Part shown: piece by piece, positions 1 through 8,103 of the stretch | Layout of the letters: each line of letters begins with the position of its first letter | How positions within the stretch are numbered: position 1 is the first letter of the stretch | Origin: an uncultured SAR86 cluster bacterium | GTDB taxonomy: Bacteria; Pseudomonadota; Gammaproteobacteria; Magnimaribacterales; D2472 | DNA: 64,000 nt | Direction of reading: 5' to 3' | Assembly (NCBI GenBank): GCA_902594515.1 | Contig: CACJML010000002.1 | Location: forward strand, 64,911 to 128,910 | Notes under the pieces: generated by a model | The model's database searches: none | The model's input: the letters and a program-made list of their open reading frames with translations, nothing else | What the model was told of the DNA's origin: nothing | Position numbers and translations under genes: made by a program

Positions 1-583
1 TAAATGTAAATGTGGTTCCATATAACTGGAAGTTATCCCACCACTTGAATTCAAAAGTATTTTTTATGTTTTCATTCACTAATAGTTTTTTATCACCCTC
101 AGGAACTAAGAATATAGTTTCGTTATTTATGTTTGATAGTTTGCTTAAAGATGCTATATCTAAATGATCATAATGATTGTGGCTTATTAAAACGATATCA
201 ATTTTTGGTAATTGATTTATCTCAATTGCCGGCGGAATCATGCGTTTAGGGCCAACAAACGAAAACGGAGAAACTCTCTCTGAAAAAACAGGATCAATGA
301 GAATGTTTATCTCACCATTGTTGACAAGAAACGTTGAATGGCCAATCCAAATAGCTGCTTCAGTAATATCAACTTTAACATCATTTATTTCAAGAAATTC
401 TATTTCTAGTGCAGCCGGTAAGTCTCTTTCAACTAACCACCTAACCGTTTCAAAAATTGATTTTTTGTACTGAGTTCCATCAGAATTTTGGTAGGTTTTA
501 TTGGAGCAAGAGCTAAATAGAAATATTAAAAATAAAAGACTAAATGCTCTTAACCATTTAATAAGTGAATTGGAGATGACCAT
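1..583 (-). CDS. MBL-fold metallohydrolase lipoprotein, NAPE-PLD/UlaG-like (partial)
   Basis: Runs off the left edge of the window; 194 N-terminal residues are visible. I chose the ATG at 583, which overlaps the end of the upstream DUF3604 gene by 34 bases. A hydrophobic N-terminus ends in LFSSC (Cys26), a lipobox, so the product is probably a membrane-anchored lipoprotein. Residues 135-142 read HNHYDHLD, the zinc-binding signature of the metallo-beta-lactamase fold. Upstream blocks (IGHSTFLV, then SPFSFVGPKR) match the phospholipase-D-like branch that includes NAPE-PLD. A hydrolase on a phosphodiester or lipid-like substrate is inferred; the true substrate is unknown. The C-terminal metal ligands lie outside the window. 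Confidence 0.85.
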   Translation of the reverse strand, partial: MVISNSLIKWLRAFSLLFLIFLFSSCSNKTYQNSDGTQYKKSIFETVRWLVERDLPAALEIEFLEINDVKVDITEAAIWIGHSTFLVNNGEINILIDPVFSERVSPFSFVGPKRMIPPAIEINQLPKIDIVLISHNHYDHLDIASLSKLSNINNETIFLVPEGDKKLLVNENIKNTFEFKWWDNFQLYGTTFTF

Positions 584-2592
584 GCTCTTTCTTGAATTGT
601 TTTTTGCATATCAGGTCTAGGTGATACGCCCTCTCTAATTGCATCCCAAGTGGACCACCTACAAGTTGGATTTTCCAATACTCGAACATAATAAAATGCT
701 CTCGTATCTTTATCAAAATCAGGATCTGACCAAAAAGAAGAAAGTTCATTTGCACCGTTATTTGAAATAGAGCATGTTTCAATATCAACTTTAGCGCCAT
801 TATCTGGACACCTATTTGTAAGCGAATCTACTTCTAATCCATCTGAGCAGACAACATCATAAACTTTTTCTTTAAGTTGATTATTCTCTATCCAACCCTT
901 CACGATTTGAATCCTTTGCAAGGCAGCGCTATCAAGGTCTCTAATTGCCCACACAAAGAAAGTGGGGTCTGTAGTTTCAGAATGTCTTAAATCACTACCC
1001 ATTGGAACACCGTTTGAGTAAAGATATTCAATCAAATCTTTATTTTCAGCTTTTGTCTGATCTAAGTCATAACCAGCAAAGAATCTGACTTTTATTCGTG
1101 GTCCAGAAGTTGCAAAAGTTTCCTTGCGTCTGAAAGCTGAAAATATTGAATCTCGAGTATTTTCTTCTGCCCAAACTCCAGCTAAGCCAGCTGCGCCCCA
1201 ATAAATACTAGAAGAATTAAAATAATCCTCTCCACCGATATTAATAATCAGCCCATCATCACCGTCGGTATTTTGATGTTCGTCTCTATGCTCAATTAGT
1301 TCAGGAGAGGAAATTGGAACTGATCCTCTAAGTTCACTTGAACTATCCAATAAGCCTATTTTGGAAAAAAAATTATATTCTTCTTGAGATGAAGCAGCAG
1401 TATGAGTATCACTAGAGCCAATAAAACCAAATTTATAAGGATTGTATCCTTTTGCCTCTTCCATTTTTATTCCATTCAATAAAGCCTCTCTAACATAACT
1501 GCCTTTTATTTTTGAAGGTTCAGTGGTGGCAACCTTAAATGGCATAATCTCAAAATCAGCCCATTCATCATTTTTTGAGAAAGCTGGATGAGTATCAGAG
1601 GTACCTTTTACTTGTGTGATTTCAACAATAGGTTCATTTCTCATTCTTTGCGATGCATAAACACTATCAAATCTACCGCCTTCAGTTTTTTTAAGTGCAA
1701 ACATAGCGCCATCAGAACCATTTGAATTATGCGGAATAGCAATACTATCAATTCCATCCTCTCTAATTAAATCCATCCACTCCCAGAGGGCTTCAGGATT
1801 ATTATTGTTTGCTCTTGAGAATGGTAAAGCAGGAACTTTATTCCCATTGCCTCTAAAAATAACGTTTCTGTGAAGGTTTCCCATATTATTAGTAGAAGCT
1901 GTATATTCATAACCAAGGAATGTAGTAAATTTACCAGGATCATTGTGTCTTTCTGCAGCCTCAATAGTATCCAACCATGCATTTCTTGAAACTTCATTTA
2001 CGTAATCTATGTCCAAATCACCAGAAACTAGTGAAGTTACTGCGTTTAGAAGGAATGCGCCAAAGGCATCCCTGCGTTGCTCAAAGGTAGATGCATTTCT
2101 ATTGCCCTCTGCGTTAATATCTCTTACTGCTCTTGATGCTTTACTAAGATAATATTCAGTTCCAGGAGTAGCTGCCTCAGCAACCTGTCCAATAAATGTT
2201 CCATGATCTGTAACTGAATAGAAATCTAATGGTTTTTTTAAACCGACTTTAAATCCTGCGGGATGTTCAATTACTTTTCCTTTTGCAAATTCATATGCAT
2301 CATCTGGAGTGGCTATTGTTCCAAAAATGTAGGCATCAAAGGAATACCTGGTATGAACATGAAGATCACCAAATAGAGCAACCCTTTGAGAGCTTTGTTT
2401 TGGATCAGGATTGATATATGGATCAATCACTTGTCCATTCCAATCTCTTGGGGTTTGTGAATTTAAGGCAATTCTTGCACCTGCAATATTAATAAAATTA
2501 TCTTGATCAGCATCTTCAGAAAGGCCGTCATTATCTGAACAATTCACTAAAAAAGAAAAAATAAATCCGCAGATAAAAAATTTTTTTATCAT
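550..2592 (-). CDS. DUF3604 family lipoprotein (PHP-like metal-dependent hydrolase)
   Basis: 680 residues. The N-terminus is a lipoprotein signal with Cys18 (FLVNC). The segment GDLHVHTRYSFDA (His78, His80) and the later SVTDHG and GSSDTHTA blocks are the conserved metal-site motifs of the DUF3604 family, which resembles PHP-domain phosphoesterases. The family is common in marine proteobacteria and has no established substrate. A strong G-rich ribosome site (GGGGGA) sits six bases before the ATG. It overlaps the following MBL-fold lipoprotein gene, so the two are probably co-expressed envelope hydrolases. Confidence 0.9.
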   Translation of the reverse strand: MIKKFFICGFIFSFLVNCSDNDGLSEDADQDNFINIAGARIALNSQTPRDWNGQVIDPYINPDPKQSSQRVALFGDLHVHTRYSFDAYIFGTIATPDDAYEFAKGKVIEHPAGFKVGLKKPLDFYSVTDHGTFIGQVAEAATPGTEYYLSKASRAVRDINAEGNRNASTFEQRRDAFGAFLLNAVTSLVSGDLDIDYVNEVSRNAWLDTIEAAERHNDPGKFTTFLGYEYTASTNNMGNLHRNVIFRGNGNKVPALPFSRANNNNPEALWEWMDLIREDGIDSIAIPHNSNGSDGAMFALKKTEGGRFDSVYASQRMRNEPIVEITQVKGTSDTHPAFSKNDEWADFEIMPFKVATTEPSKIKGSYVREALLNGIKMEEAKGYNPYKFGFIGSSDTHTAASSQEEYNFFSKIGLLDSSSELRGSVPISSPELIEHRDEHQNTDGDDGLIINIGGEDYFNSSSIYWGAAGLAGVWAEENTRDSIFSAFRRKETFATSGPRIKVRFFAGYDLDQTKAENKDLIEYLYSNGVPMGSDLRHSETTDPTFFVWAIRDLDSAALQRIQIVKGWIENNQLKEKVYDVVCSDGLEVDSLTNRCPDNGAKVDIETCSISNNGANELSSFWSDPDFDKDTRAFYYVRVLENPTCRWSTWDAIREGVSPRPDMQKTIQERAWSSPIHLLNG

Positions 2593-2670
2593 AAATCCCC
2601 CAAATGATGATTAATATATTGACATCATTAATGTCATTAAACAAGCTCAAAAATAATGATTATTTTGCAC

Positions 2671-3549
2671 TTAAGTAGTAATAATTTTTTCCTTTATTGT
2701 TTTCTCAATAACATTTAAACCTTTATAGATCTTAATGCTTTCAGGCATTACTTTAATTGCACTCATCAAAGATTCTGGTGCACCTTTAATTTTCAAAACT
2801 TCCATCAATGGATAGTTGTGCACTCCAATAGTGAACATAATTGCACTTGAGTCATTGAGCTTTCTAAATGTTTGTCTTTCTACTCGAAGAAATAATTCAT
2901 TAGTTTTGTTGATAGATACTGGATATCTTGGATGAAAAAATAATTTTTCTGAAGGGTAAATTGACCAGTTAAATCTTTCAAAAATTCTAGAGGCAGGAAG
3001 CCTATTTAAAAAACTATTCACTTTAGTGCTTAAGGTTTTCTCATAACCAGGGACTGGTTGGTGGATAATATCTAATGATTTATTAATTTTTGATTTTAGA
3101 TCCCAATTTGAAGGTGAAAAAACTGCTGCGCTTCTTAAAATATAATTTTTACTTTCCGGAACAAGAATAAGAATATCCTCTGGTATTAAACTAGACATTA
3201 ATTCAAGGTCTGTTTTTTTACTTGAATTAATTTGACTAGAAAAATCATCTAAATAGATATCAATATACTGATTCTTAAATTTATATTCATCTTCATAATA
3301 GGTGCTTAGATAAGTTTTAAGTACTTCAAAGAATTTTGTGTTGGCTGATTGAAATTCGGAATTCTCAAATAAAATTTCATGAGAAAAATTTTCTAGAAGC
3401 TCGATCTTATTCTTAAAAGAATTCCTTAAAGATTTAATCTCAAGCCAAGACTCCTCCCTTACCTCGTTAAGACCCATATGAAGGACATCAGGATTGGAAA
3501 AAAATGGTAAATGCATACGATTTAATCTAGACATATCCATCATAGACAT
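2671..3549 (-). CDS. DUF3445 protein, heme-dependent oxidative N-demethylase-like
   Basis: 292 residues. Recognisable DUF3445 blocks are FSPSNWDLKSKINKSL, IHQPVPGY, FNWSIYPSE and FLRVERQTFRKL. Characterised members are alpha subunits of heme-dependent oxidative N-demethylases, which remove methyl groups from amines using a PAS-like heme domain. No beta/gamma reductase subunit gene is nearby, so activity on dimethylamine is not assured. The gene diverges from a Zur-like regulator with 33 bases between start codons. Several Met codons lie near the N-terminus (MSMMDM), so the exact start is uncertain. Confidence 0.8.
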   Translation of the reverse strand: MSMMDMSRLNRMHLPFFSNPDVLHMGLNEVREESWLEIKSLRNSFKNKIELLENFSHEILFENSEFQSANTKFFEVLKTYLSTYYEDEYKFKNQYIDIYLDDFSSQINSSKKTDLELMSSLIPEDILILVPESKNYILRSAAVFSPSNWDLKSKINKSLDIIHQPVPGYEKTLSTKVNSFLNRLPASRIFERFNWSIYPSEKLFFHPRYPVSINKTNELFLRVERQTFRKLNDSSAIMFTIGVHNYPLMEVLKIKGAPESLMSAIKVMPESIKIYKGLNVIEKTIKEKIITT

Positions 3550-3582
3550 ATTAAAGTAATTTTTAAAACAAAATGTATTCAG

Positions 3583-4014
3583 ATGTTAGGTAAGATTTCT
3601 TTTGATCAAGTAGTAAATGCGTGCTCGCAAAATGGACTTAGGTTTACATCTTCCAGACAAGAAATTATGTCTGTCCTGATTAATTCAAGTAAACCTAAAA
3701 GTGCTTATCAGATCCTTGAAAAAATTCAAAAAAATTCTCCATCAGCAAAACCAGCTACTGTTTACAGAGGACTAGACTTTCTCTGCAAGCATGGATTTGC
3801 ACATAGAATTGAATCAAATAATGCATATGTAGCATGCGCAAGTTCCAGTGACTGTAATTCAGCTCAATTTTTAATTTGTGAGTCTTGCGATAAAACTTTT
3901 GAATTTCACTCTCATAAATTTTCTAACGAAATTTCTGACCATGCTAAAAAAGAGAATTTTACCATCACCCATAAGATGCTTGAAATTAAAGGAATATGTA
4001 GGGAGTGTAGATAA
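3583..4014 (+). CDS. Fur-family transcriptional regulator, Zur-like
   Basis: 143 residues with the Fur-family layout: an N-terminal winged helix (LRFTSSRQEIMSVL, then AKPATVYRGLDFL as recognition region) and a C-terminal metal domain. The latter has two paired-cysteine sites (CESC and the terminal CREC) and a His-rich stretch FEFHSHKF. The early CASSSDC and lack of the canonical Fur HHDH pattern favour Zur, a zinc-sensing repressor, over Fur. The next gene (SDR) begins on the base after its stop codon, so they form one transcript. Confidence 0.85.
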   Translation: MLGKISFDQVVNACSQNGLRFTSSRQEIMSVLINSSKPKSAYQILEKIQKNSPSAKPATVYRGLDFLCKHGFAHRIESNNAYVACASSSDCNSAQFLICESCDKTFEFHSHKFSNEISDHAKKENFTITHKMLEIKGICRECR

Positions 4015-4893
4015 TTGAGATTAAAAAATAAGGTCTCCATCATAACTGGAGCTGCAAACGGTATCGGCAAAGAAAGTGTTCTTAAGTTTCTTGATGAGGG
4101 ATCTAAAGTTGTTGCAGCAGATTTAAATACTGAAGCCCTAAATAATCTTAAAAACGAAATTGATCATTCCGATGAAGTATTTGAAACCTTTGAGTGTGAT
4201 GTATCTTCAGAAGAAGCAATTAAAGACCTTGTAGGTTTTGCTATTCAAAAATTTAAGAAGCTAGATGTTATTTTTAACAATGCTGGCATTGGAGGCGCAT
4301 TTGGTCCCATTACTGAGATTAACCTTAATGATTGGCAGCGAACAACATCAATTTTATTAGACTCTGTATTCTTGGGTATTAAATACGCAGCAAAAGAAAT
4401 GCAAAGAAATTCTTCAGGTGGCTCAATTATAAATACCTCATCTATAGCTGGTATGGCAGCTGGTTCAGGACCACAGGCTTATTCAGCAGCTAAGGCAGCG
4501 GTCATTAACTTAACTCAAACAACCGCACATGAATTAGGTGAAAATAACATTCGAGTAAATTCTATTTCGCCTGGGGTTATTTCAACTCCTCTTTTGCAAA
4601 CATTATGGGATGATGATCGAGATTCAAATAAAGCCCTTCTTGATCAGCCACTTGAAGCGAAAGGTATGCCAATTGATATTGCAAATACTGCACTGTTTCT
4701 AGCTTCTGATGAATCTAAATTTATAACTGGAATTAATATTTGTGTTGATGGTGGATTAACATTAGATAGAAGTGGTCTTATGAAAAAGGCTGCCGAAGAA
4801 TACGATAAGTTAGATATGGGTCCAGTAAAAGGACTAAATATGGGATCTACTGGTCAAGAAAGTACCATTGAACCTATTGATGACAAAGATTAG
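4015..4893 (+). CDS. SDR family NAD(P)-dependent oxidoreductase
   Basis: 292 residues. It begins with TTG immediately after the Zur stop codon; a GGGAG ribosome site about ten bases upstream supports this start. Classical short-chain dehydrogenase features are present: the nucleotide-binding GAANGIG near residue 12, NNAGIGG, the catalytic Ser of NTSSIAG, and YSAAK. The C-terminal IDGG-type ending (ICVDGG) is followed by an extra tail of about 45 residues. Substrate cannot be deduced. Co-transcription with the Zur-like regulator is likely. Confidence 0.9.
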   Translation: MRLKNKVSIITGAANGIGKESVLKFLDEGSKVVAADLNTEALNNLKNEIDHSDEVFETFECDVSSEEAIKDLVGFAIQKFKKLDVIFNNAGIGGAFGPITEINLNDWQRTTSILLDSVFLGIKYAAKEMQRNSSGGSIINTSSIAGMAAGSGPQAYSAAKAAVINLTQTTAHELGENNIRVNSISPGVISTPLLQTLWDDDRDSNKALLDQPLEAKGMPIDIANTALFLASDESKFITGINICVDGGLTLDRSGLMKKAAEEYDKLDMGPVKGLNMGSTGQESTIEPIDDKD

Positions 4894-6329
4894 CTAATAT
4901 CTCCTATTTGTTCCTTATATTCTTTTAACTCTTTCTTTACTAAAGGTGCTAGTAAATACAATCCAATGATATTTGGTATTGCCACAATAAAGATTATGGC
5001 ATCTGATATTTTAAGGACACTATCAAGATTTATCATGCAGCCTAAAACAATAAAAATACAAAAAATTATTTTAAATATATTCTCAATAAAGGGTGAATTT
5101 CCAAATAAATAAGTCCAGCCTTTCATTCCATAGTAAGACCATGCAAGCATTGTAGAGAACGCAAACAATATAGCGATAAAGGATAGCGGCAAACTTGAGC
5201 CTGGAATTGTAGAATCAAATGCCTTGGATGTTAGCGCAACTCCTTCAATATTAGATGAACTTAATGAAGGATCGTAAACCGTAACCAATATTACCAATGA
5301 GGTCATGGTACAAATTATGATTGTATCGATGAGTGGTTCTAGTAATGCAACATAACCTTCTGTTATTGGTTGATTTGTCTTAACTGCAGAATGTGCAATT
5401 GATGAGGATCCCAGACCAGCTTCGTTTGAAAAAACTGCTCGCTGAAATCCAATTATCATTACCCCAATCATTCCACCTGCTACTGATGATTTACTGAAGG
5501 CCTCACGAAAAATTGATTGTATTGCTAATGGAAGTTCATCTAGATTAAATAAAATTATAATTAAACAAGCGATCACATAGAAGATTGCCATAAATGGCAC
5601 TAAAGTAGATGTCACTTTAGCAATACTTTTTATTCCTCCCAGAATAACAATTGCTACCATACCTGAAATAGCTAAACCAAATAACCAACCCTTATCAGCA
5701 AAAAAACTACTCTCATAACCAGTTAGAAAAACAAATTGCTCAAAAGCTTGATTGGATTGAAACATATTCCCAATTCCAAGACATCCAATAGTAATTGCAG
5801 CTGCATAAAAAATTCCCAATCCCCTGCCCAAATTTTTAAATCCATACTTTTTAAATCCATGTTCTAAATAATGCATCGGGCCACCTGATATAGATCCATT
5901 CTTATGAACACGTCTAAATAAAACGCCAGCCGTGCATTCAATAAATTTTGTGGTCATGCCAAGAAAACCAGCAACAATTAACCAAAAAGTTGCGCCAGGT
6001 CCTCCAATTGAAATTGCTATTGCCACTCCACCAATGTTGCCGATTCCAACGGTACCAGATACTGCAGTCGATAAAGCTTGAAAATGAGAAACTTCACCGT
6101 CAGCTTTGGAATTAAATTTTCCTGTAACTAGATCAATAGCATGCTTTAAGCCAAAAAGATTAATAAATCTAAAATAGAAGGTAAAAAATATACCCGCAAA
6201 GATTAACCACAAAACAATCAGGGGGAAGTCTTGATCAAAAATTTTAATCTCATAAAAAATAAAGCTTGATAGTAATTCAGCAAAAGGCTCAAAGAATTTG
6301 TCTATGGCTCTATCAATGTTCATGAACAA
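4890..6329 (-). CDS. Sodium:alanine symporter family protein (AGCS)
   Basis: 479 residues, strongly hydrophobic, with about 11 predicted membrane segments. The blocks GTVGIGNIGGVAIAI, KFIECTAGVLFRR and RAVFSNEAGLGSSSIAHSA are signatures of the alanine-or-glycine:cation symporter family, which imports alanine or glycine with sodium. It converges on the SDR gene with a four-base overlap. An alanine dehydrogenase lies at 54.4 kb, which would allow the imported amino acid to be used as a carbon or nitrogen source; this link is inference. Confidence 0.93.
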   Translation of the reverse strand: MFMNIDRAIDKFFEPFAELLSSFIFYEIKIFDQDFPLIVLWLIFAGIFFTFYFRFINLFGLKHAIDLVTGKFNSKADGEVSHFQALSTAVSGTVGIGNIGGVAIAISIGGPGATFWLIVAGFLGMTTKFIECTAGVLFRRVHKNGSISGGPMHYLEHGFKKYGFKNLGRGLGIFYAAAITIGCLGIGNMFQSNQAFEQFVFLTGYESSFFADKGWLFGLAISGMVAIVILGGIKSIAKVTSTLVPFMAIFYVIACLIIILFNLDELPLAIQSIFREAFSKSSVAGGMIGVMIIGFQRAVFSNEAGLGSSSIAHSAVKTNQPITEGYVALLEPLIDTIIICTMTSLVILVTVYDPSLSSSNIEGVALTSKAFDSTIPGSSLPLSFIAILFAFSTMLAWSYYGMKGWTYLFGNSPFIENIFKIIFCIFIVLGCMINLDSVLKISDAIIFIVAIPNIIGLYLLAPLVKKELKEYKEQIGDIS

Positions 6330-6425
6330 TTAATTTTTATTGATTGGTTTTTTGATGTATAAAATATATTTAGTTCATATCATAATTAAATTGTATTTAT
6401 TAACCAATTCTAGGATGCCTCAAGA

Positions 6426-7118
6426 ATGTTAAAGGTTGCTATTCTCAACTGTGACTTCATAAAAAAAGAATTTGCTGAGACTTATGGTCAGTATCCTGAA
6501 ATGTTTAGGCATATCATTAAGAAATCTGGGTTAACCTTTGCTTATGAGTCCTTCAATATTCTCGACTTTGATTATCCAACTAACCTTTATGATTTTGATT
6601 TATATCTAATCACCGGAAGTAAGGCTAGCGTATACGATGATAATGAATGGATTTTAGATCTTTTTGAGTTTGTTAGATCATTAGATAACGCAAAAAAAAA
6701 TATATTAGGTTTTTGTTTTGGTCATCAAGTTATTGCCCAAGCGTTAGGCGGTCAAGTTCAAAAACATCCTCAAGGTTGGCATGTTGGTGCCAATGAATTA
6801 ATAGTATCTGATCCTGCATTTAATTCTTCTTATCAACTTCTTTTCAGTCATCAGGATCAAGTCATTGAATTACCAAATAGAGCAAAACTCATAGGGAGTG
6901 CTAAAGAATGTAAATTTTGTTTGATGAAAATAGACAATCATATTTTATCTACTCAAGCGCACATTGAACTAAGCAATAAATATGCAAGCGAACTTTACGA
7001 ATCAAGGAAAGAACTCATTGGAAATGAAAAATATCGTGCTGCTATCAATAGCATGAAGCAAGAATTAGATACTCAGCAATTTACCAACGACGTTTTTACT
7101 TTCTTTCTTAATCAATAA
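6426..7118 (+). CDS. Class I glutamine amidotransferase-like protein
   Basis: 230 residues. The nucleophile elbow GFCFGHQ places the catalytic Cys at residue 97, with His179 and Glu181 (AHIE) completing the triad. LITGSKASVYDD is the typical oxyanion strand. This is a stand-alone GATase1 domain similar to the GuaA N-terminal domain or gamma-glutamyl hydrolase-like enzymes; no synthetase domain follows. It likely hydrolyses a gamma-glutamyl or glutamine amide bond, with unknown partner. Converges with the dioxygenase gene, overlapping by seven bases. Confidence 0.88.
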   Translation: MLKVAILNCDFIKKEFAETYGQYPEMFRHIIKKSGLTFAYESFNILDFDYPTNLYDFDLYLITGSKASVYDDNEWILDLFEFVRSLDNAKKNILGFCFGHQVIAQALGGQVQKHPQGWHVGANELIVSDPAFNSSYQLLFSHQDQVIELPNRAKLIGSAKECKFCLMKIDNHILSTQAHIELSNKYASELYESRKELIGNEKYRAAINSMKQELDTQQFTNDVFTFFLNQ

Positions 7119-7936
7119 GGTGTATCGCCATCAACAGTAATTCTCTCCAAAAGCCTATGCGCTGGGAAATAATCATTGATAGGTTTGTGTTGGGTGCATC
7201 TGTTATCCCAAATAGCGATGGCATTTGGTGTCCATGAGAACCTGCAAGTGAATTCAGGAGTAATTGAGTGCTCATACAAAAACTTTAAGAGTGCATCGCT
7301 CTCTTGTTTAGAGAGCTCATTGATTTTAGTTGTAAAGAGAGGGTTCACAAAAATAGATTTTTTTCCAGTTTGGGGATGAGTTCGTATAACAGGATGACAG
7401 ACTGGAGGATTTTCTTCGATAGCATCCTTAAGCCTTTCACGGCCTCCTGGCTCTGCAATACTTTCCTTAAAGCCATATGAAAAGTCATGCTCTGCAGTCT
7501 TATCGCTAAGAAAAGACTGCATTGCTGGTGACAGGTTTTCATATGCACCATTCATGCTTGACCACATCGTATCTCCACCTTTTGGAGGACATATTTTTGA
7601 TCTAAGGATTGAGCATAGAGGTGGACTTTTTAGAAAAGTCATATCAGTGTGCCATGACTCAATTTTTGTTGGTTTTTCAGCTGTGCTTTCAAGAATAGTT
7701 ATTTCAGGATAGCCATCAGGAGAACTATAGGCTGGATGAGATTGGAGTGATCCAAAATGTGCAGCAATTTCTTTATGTTGTTGCCAAGAAATATCTTGAT
7801 CCCTAAAAAAAATTACTTCATGTTCTAATAGTTGCTTCTCAATTTCATCCAATACTGATTTGTCTAGATCGCTAGTTAAATCAACCCCACTGAGCTCTGC
7901 ACCAATACATCCAGATAGTTTTTTTACCGAAAACAT
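7112..7936 (-). CDS. TauD/TfdA family Fe(II)/2-oxoglutarate dioxygenase
   Basis: 274 residues. The iron-binding facial triad is visible: WHTDMTF (His96, Asp98) and the distal His250 in the CTQHKPIND segment; Arg265 (LLERITV) is placed to bind 2-oxoglutarate. The N-terminal ELSGVDL and EVIFFRDQ blocks are typical of the TauD/TfdA family, which hydroxylates sulfonates, phenoxy acids or related small acids. The substrate is not predictable from sequence. Confidence 0.92.
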   Translation of the reverse strand: MFSVKKLSGCIGAELSGVDLTSDLDKSVLDEIEKQLLEHEVIFFRDQDISWQQHKEIAAHFGSLQSHPAYSSPDGYPEITILESTAEKPTKIESWHTDMTFLKSPPLCSILRSKICPPKGGDTMWSSMNGAYENLSPAMQSFLSDKTAEHDFSYGFKESIAEPGGRERLKDAIEENPPVCHPVIRTHPQTGKKSIFVNPLFTTKINELSKQESDALLKFLYEHSITPEFTCRFSWTPNAIAIWDNRCTQHKPINDYFPAHRLLERITVDGDTPY

Positions 7937-7989
7937 ATCTTGATTTTATAAATACAATGGCTGGAGAACAATAATTTTTTTATCTAACT

Positions 7990-7995
7990 TATAAT
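7990..7995 (+). promoter_or_regulatory. -10 element (TATAAT) of tRNA-Arg
   Basis: A consensus TATAAT lies ten bases before the mature tRNA-Arg 5' end, which fits a transcription start close to the tRNA. I see no good -35 hexamer at the expected spacing. Confidence 0.5.
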
Positions 7996-8005
7996 AAACA
8001 TAATT

Positions 8006-8082
8006 GCGCCCGTAGCTCAGCTGGATAGAGCACTTGGCTTCGAACCAAGGTGTCGGGAGTTCGAATCTCTCCGGGCGTGCCA
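8006..8082 (+). tRNA. tRNA-Arg (anticodon TCG)
   Basis: A 77-base cloverleaf with encoded CCA. The acceptor stem GCGCCCG pairs with CGGGCGT with a G-U at the end. The D arm is GCTC...GAGC and the anticodon arm is CTTGG-CTTCGAA-CCAAG with anticodon TCG, reading CGA. The T arm contains GTTCGAATC. Confidence 0.97.
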
Positions 8083-8103
8083 TTTACTTGAATATGTAAC
8101 AAT

